Part shown: positions 5,564 to 7,453 of the stretch, piece after piece | Numbering within the stretch: position 1 is the stretch's first letter | Layout of the letters: each line of letters starts with the position of its first letter | Origin: Desulfotignum sp. | GTDB taxonomy: Bacteria; Desulfobacterota; Desulfobacteria; Desulfobacterales; Desulfobacteraceae | NCBI GenBank assembly: GCA_021737445.1 | Contig: JAIPDY010000234.1 | Span: 1 to 7,453 of the forward strand | Length of the DNA: 7,453 nt | Direction: 5' to 3' | Notes under the pieces: model-generated | Told to the model about the DNA's origin: nothing | Seen by the model: only the letters and a program-made list of their open reading frames with translations | The model's database searches: none | Position numbers and translations under genes: made by a program

Positions 5564-7453
5564 ATTTGCTGCCTTCAATAAGATTCATATCCAGGCCCAG
5601 ACTGTTGAGTTCCTTGATCAATACCCTGAATGATTCAGGCATACCCGGCTCCAGAACACTTTGGCCTTTTACTATTTTCTCATACATGCGTGTTCTGCCT
5701 GTCATATCATCGGATTTAACGGTCAGAAATTCCTGAAGGGCATGGGCCGCACCATAGGCCTCCATGGCCCATACCTCCATCTCACCAAGCCGCTGTCCCC
5801 CGAACTGTGCCTTGCCGCCCAGGGGCTGCTGGGTAACCAGGGAATAGGGGCCGATGGACCGGGCATGGAGTTTGTCATCCACCAGGTGATGGAGCTTGAG
5901 CATATACATGGTACCCACAGTGACCGGCGTGTCAAAGGGTTCACCTGTCCTGCCGTCATAAAGTCTGGACTGGCCTGACCTTTGATAGCCCGACATCTCA
6001 AGAAGATCTTTTATTTCATCTTCAGTGGCCCCGTCAAATACAGGAGTTGCCGTATGGACCCCATTGCGGTACAATGAAGCAAATTCAATCAGTTCCTGAT
6101 CATCCATGACATCAATCCAGTTGGCCAGAACATCTTCAATATCATCTGCCTTCTGTTTGATGGTCAATGAAAACACACTTTTCACCTTGGCCCGAAGATC
6201 TGCCAGTTTCTTGTCTTCTATGAATTGGTTAATCTGCTGGCCCAGGCCAAACGCTGCCTGGCCCAGGTGGATTTCCAGAATCTGACCCACATTCATCCGG
6301 GAAGGCACCCCCAGGGGATTGAGTACCATGTCCACAGGCCGGCCATCAGCAAAATAGGGCAGATCCTCCACCCGCAGTATCCGGGACACGACACCCTTGT
6401 TGCCGTGCCGGCCGGCCATCTTGTCTCCCACCGACAATACCCGTTCCATGGCAACGCTGATCTTGATAAGTTTCAAAACACCCGGTGGCAGGTCATCACC
6501 TTTTTCAAACCGGGATACCTGGCGGTTAAAATGTTCCCGTGCCTTTTTGATCTGGGCCTGCGCCTGTTCCAGAATGACCTGGGCTTTTTCGGTGGCCACA
6601 GCATCCTCCACCACCAGATTCACCAGGGATGGAACCGGTATGCCGTCAAGCACACCATGCGTTATCCTGGTGCCCTGTTTAACCAGTATTTTGCCGGTTT
6701 TTTCCAGATCTGAAAGCACAGCGTGTCCGTCAAGAACAGATTCAACCTTTTCTGTTGCCACCTGGGAAATGATAGTGATTTCATCATCCCGGTCTTTTTC
6801 CAGACGTTCAATTTCCTCATCTTCAATGAGCCGGGTTCTGTCATCTTTGGGCAGTCCCCTTCTGGAGAAAACTTTGGCATCAATCACCTTACCGCTGACG
6901 CCCGGGGGGACGGTCAAAGAGGTATCTTTAACATCCCCGGCTTTTTCACCAAAGATGGCCCTGAGCAGTTTTTCTTCTGGAGACAGCTGTGTTTCGCCTT
7001 TAGGCGTTATCTTTCCCACCAGAATGTCTCCCGGGAAAACTTCAGCACCCAGGCGAATTATCCCGCTTTCATCCAGATTTTTCAGTGCATCTTCCCCCAC
7101 ATTGGGGATATCTCTGGTGATCTCTTCCTTTCCAAGCTTGGTATCCCGTGCAAGCACCTCAAACTCTTCCACATGAACAGATGTGTAAACGCCGTCTTTT
7201 ACCAGCCGTTCACTCACCAGAATGGAATCTTCATAGTTGTATCCATCCCAGGGCATAAATGCCACTGTCACATTTTTACCCAGGGCCAGCTCCCCCATTT
7301 CAGTGGACGGGCCGTCGGCAATCACCTGTCCTTTTACTACCTTGTCGCCCTTGTCAACAATGGGCCGGTGGTTGAAGCAGGTGTTCTGGTTGGACCGGAC
7401 AAATTTGGTACAGTTATATATGGAAACCGCTTTTTCAAAACCGCCTTTTTCAC
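5562..7453 (-). CDS. rpoB: RNA polymerase beta subunit, C-terminal part (5' end outside window)
   Basis: Beta subunit of DNA-dependent RNA polymerase, which with beta' forms the active-site cleft. The reading frame is open to the window edge and gives 629 residues; the N-terminal half, including the rifampicin pocket, is outside. Visible landmarks, numbered from the first complete codon: the RSNQNTC segment (about 20-26), the acidic pair in GYNYEDSI (about 70-77), IPNVGE (about 115), the TPKGETQLSPEEKLLRAIFGEK block (about 149-170), the GDKMAGRHGNKG segment carrying the conserved active-site lysines (about 342-353), and the C-terminal LVTQQPLGGKAQFGGQR block (about 538-554) ending in the clamp-contacting tail. 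Residues about 200-317 (roughly bases 6501-6854) form a charged, helix-rich insertion at the position of E. coli SI2, absent in Thermus-type enzymes. The TAA stop is part of the rpoC Shine-Dalgarno, so the two genes are almost certainly cotranscribed. Identity is certain from sequence. Confidence 0.99.
   Translation of the reverse strand, partial: EKGGFEKAVSIYNCTKFVRSNQNTCFNHRPIVDKGDKVVKGQVIADGPSTEMGELALGKNVTVAFMPWDGYNYEDSILVSERLVKDGVYTSVHVEEFEVLARDTKLGKEEITRDIPNVGEDALKNLDESGIIRLGAEVFPGDILVGKITPKGETQLSPEEKLLRAIFGEKAGDVKDTSLTVPPGVSGKVIDAKVFSRRGLPKDDRTRLIEDEEIERLEKDRDDEITIISQVATEKVESVLDGHAVLSDLEKTGKILVKQGTRITHGVLDGIPVPSLVNLVVEDAVATEKAQVILEQAQAQIKKAREHFNRQVSRFEKGDDLPPGVLKLIKISVAMERVLSVGDKMAGRHGNKGVVSRILRVEDLPYFADGRPVDMVLNPLGVPSRMNVGQILEIHLGQAAFGLGQQINQFIEDKKLADLRAKVKSVFSLTIKQKADDIEDVLANWIDVMDDQELIEFASLYRNGVHTATPVFDGATEDEIKDLLEMSGYQRSGQSRLYDGRTGEPFDTPVTVGTMYMLKLHHLVDDKLHARSIGPYSLVTQQPLGGKAQFGGQRLGEMEVWAMEAYGAAHALQEFLTVKSDDMTGRTRMYEKIVKGQSVLEPGMPESFRVLIKELNSLGLDMNLIEGSK

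Noticed and set aside
5549..5578. Earlier rpoC start at the TTG at 5578
   Set aside because: It lies within rpoB, has no Shine-Dalgarno, and would shift the zinc and catalytic residues away from the conserved E. coli numbering.
6501..6854. Charged insertion in beta as a novel domain
   Set aside because: Its position and coiled-coil character match the SI2-type insertion known in proteobacterial beta subunits, so it is expected.
6397..7176. 259-codon open frame on the plus strand opposite rpoB
   Set aside because: It is serine-rich low-information translation antisense to a highly conserved gene, with no family resemblance; a codon-bias shadow of rpoB.

Overview
The window holds the end of the rpoBC operon and the start of the str operon, all on the minus strand. 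In transcription order it reads rpoB (3' part), rpoC, rpsL, rpsG and tuf (5' part). There are no tRNA or rRNA genes, mobile elements, CRISPR arrays or phage genes, and no gene-free stretch longer than 104 bases.

The organism looks like a bacterium of the Desulfobacterota, probably near the Desulfobacteraceae. This rests on the EF-Tu N-terminus (AGLRG a few residues after the P-loop), on the proteobacterial-type lineage insertions in both RNA polymerase subunits, and on the moderate GC content. It is inference from remembered family sequences, not a database match.

Layout by position: 7453 to 5562 is the C-terminal part of the RNA polymerase beta subunit. 5551 to 1172 is beta', whose most likely start is a TTG placed just behind a Shine-Dalgarno sequence that overlaps the rpoB stop. 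1171 to 1068 is a 104-base gap with no terminator but a near-consensus sigma-70 promoter (TTGACA, 17 bases, TAAAAT). 1067 to 696 is ribosomal protein S12, 647 to 180 is S7, and 134 to 1 is the first 44 codons of EF-Tu. The elongation factor G gene (fusA), normally between rpsG and tuf, is absent here.

The genes are housekeeping genes for the transcription and translation core. The unusual point is inside rpoC: about 100 extra residues, roughly residues 572-672 of beta', sit between two conserved segments that are nearly adjacent in E. coli. They read like a parvulin/PpiC-type peptidyl-prolyl isomerase domain that has lost both histidines of the active site. In sequence it lies about 70 residues ahead of the secondary-channel rim helices, where Gre factors and DksA act in E. 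coli. The second oddity is ribosomal protein S7, whose first 20 or so residues lack the usual arginine-rich start and the DPK motif while the rest of the protein is normal.
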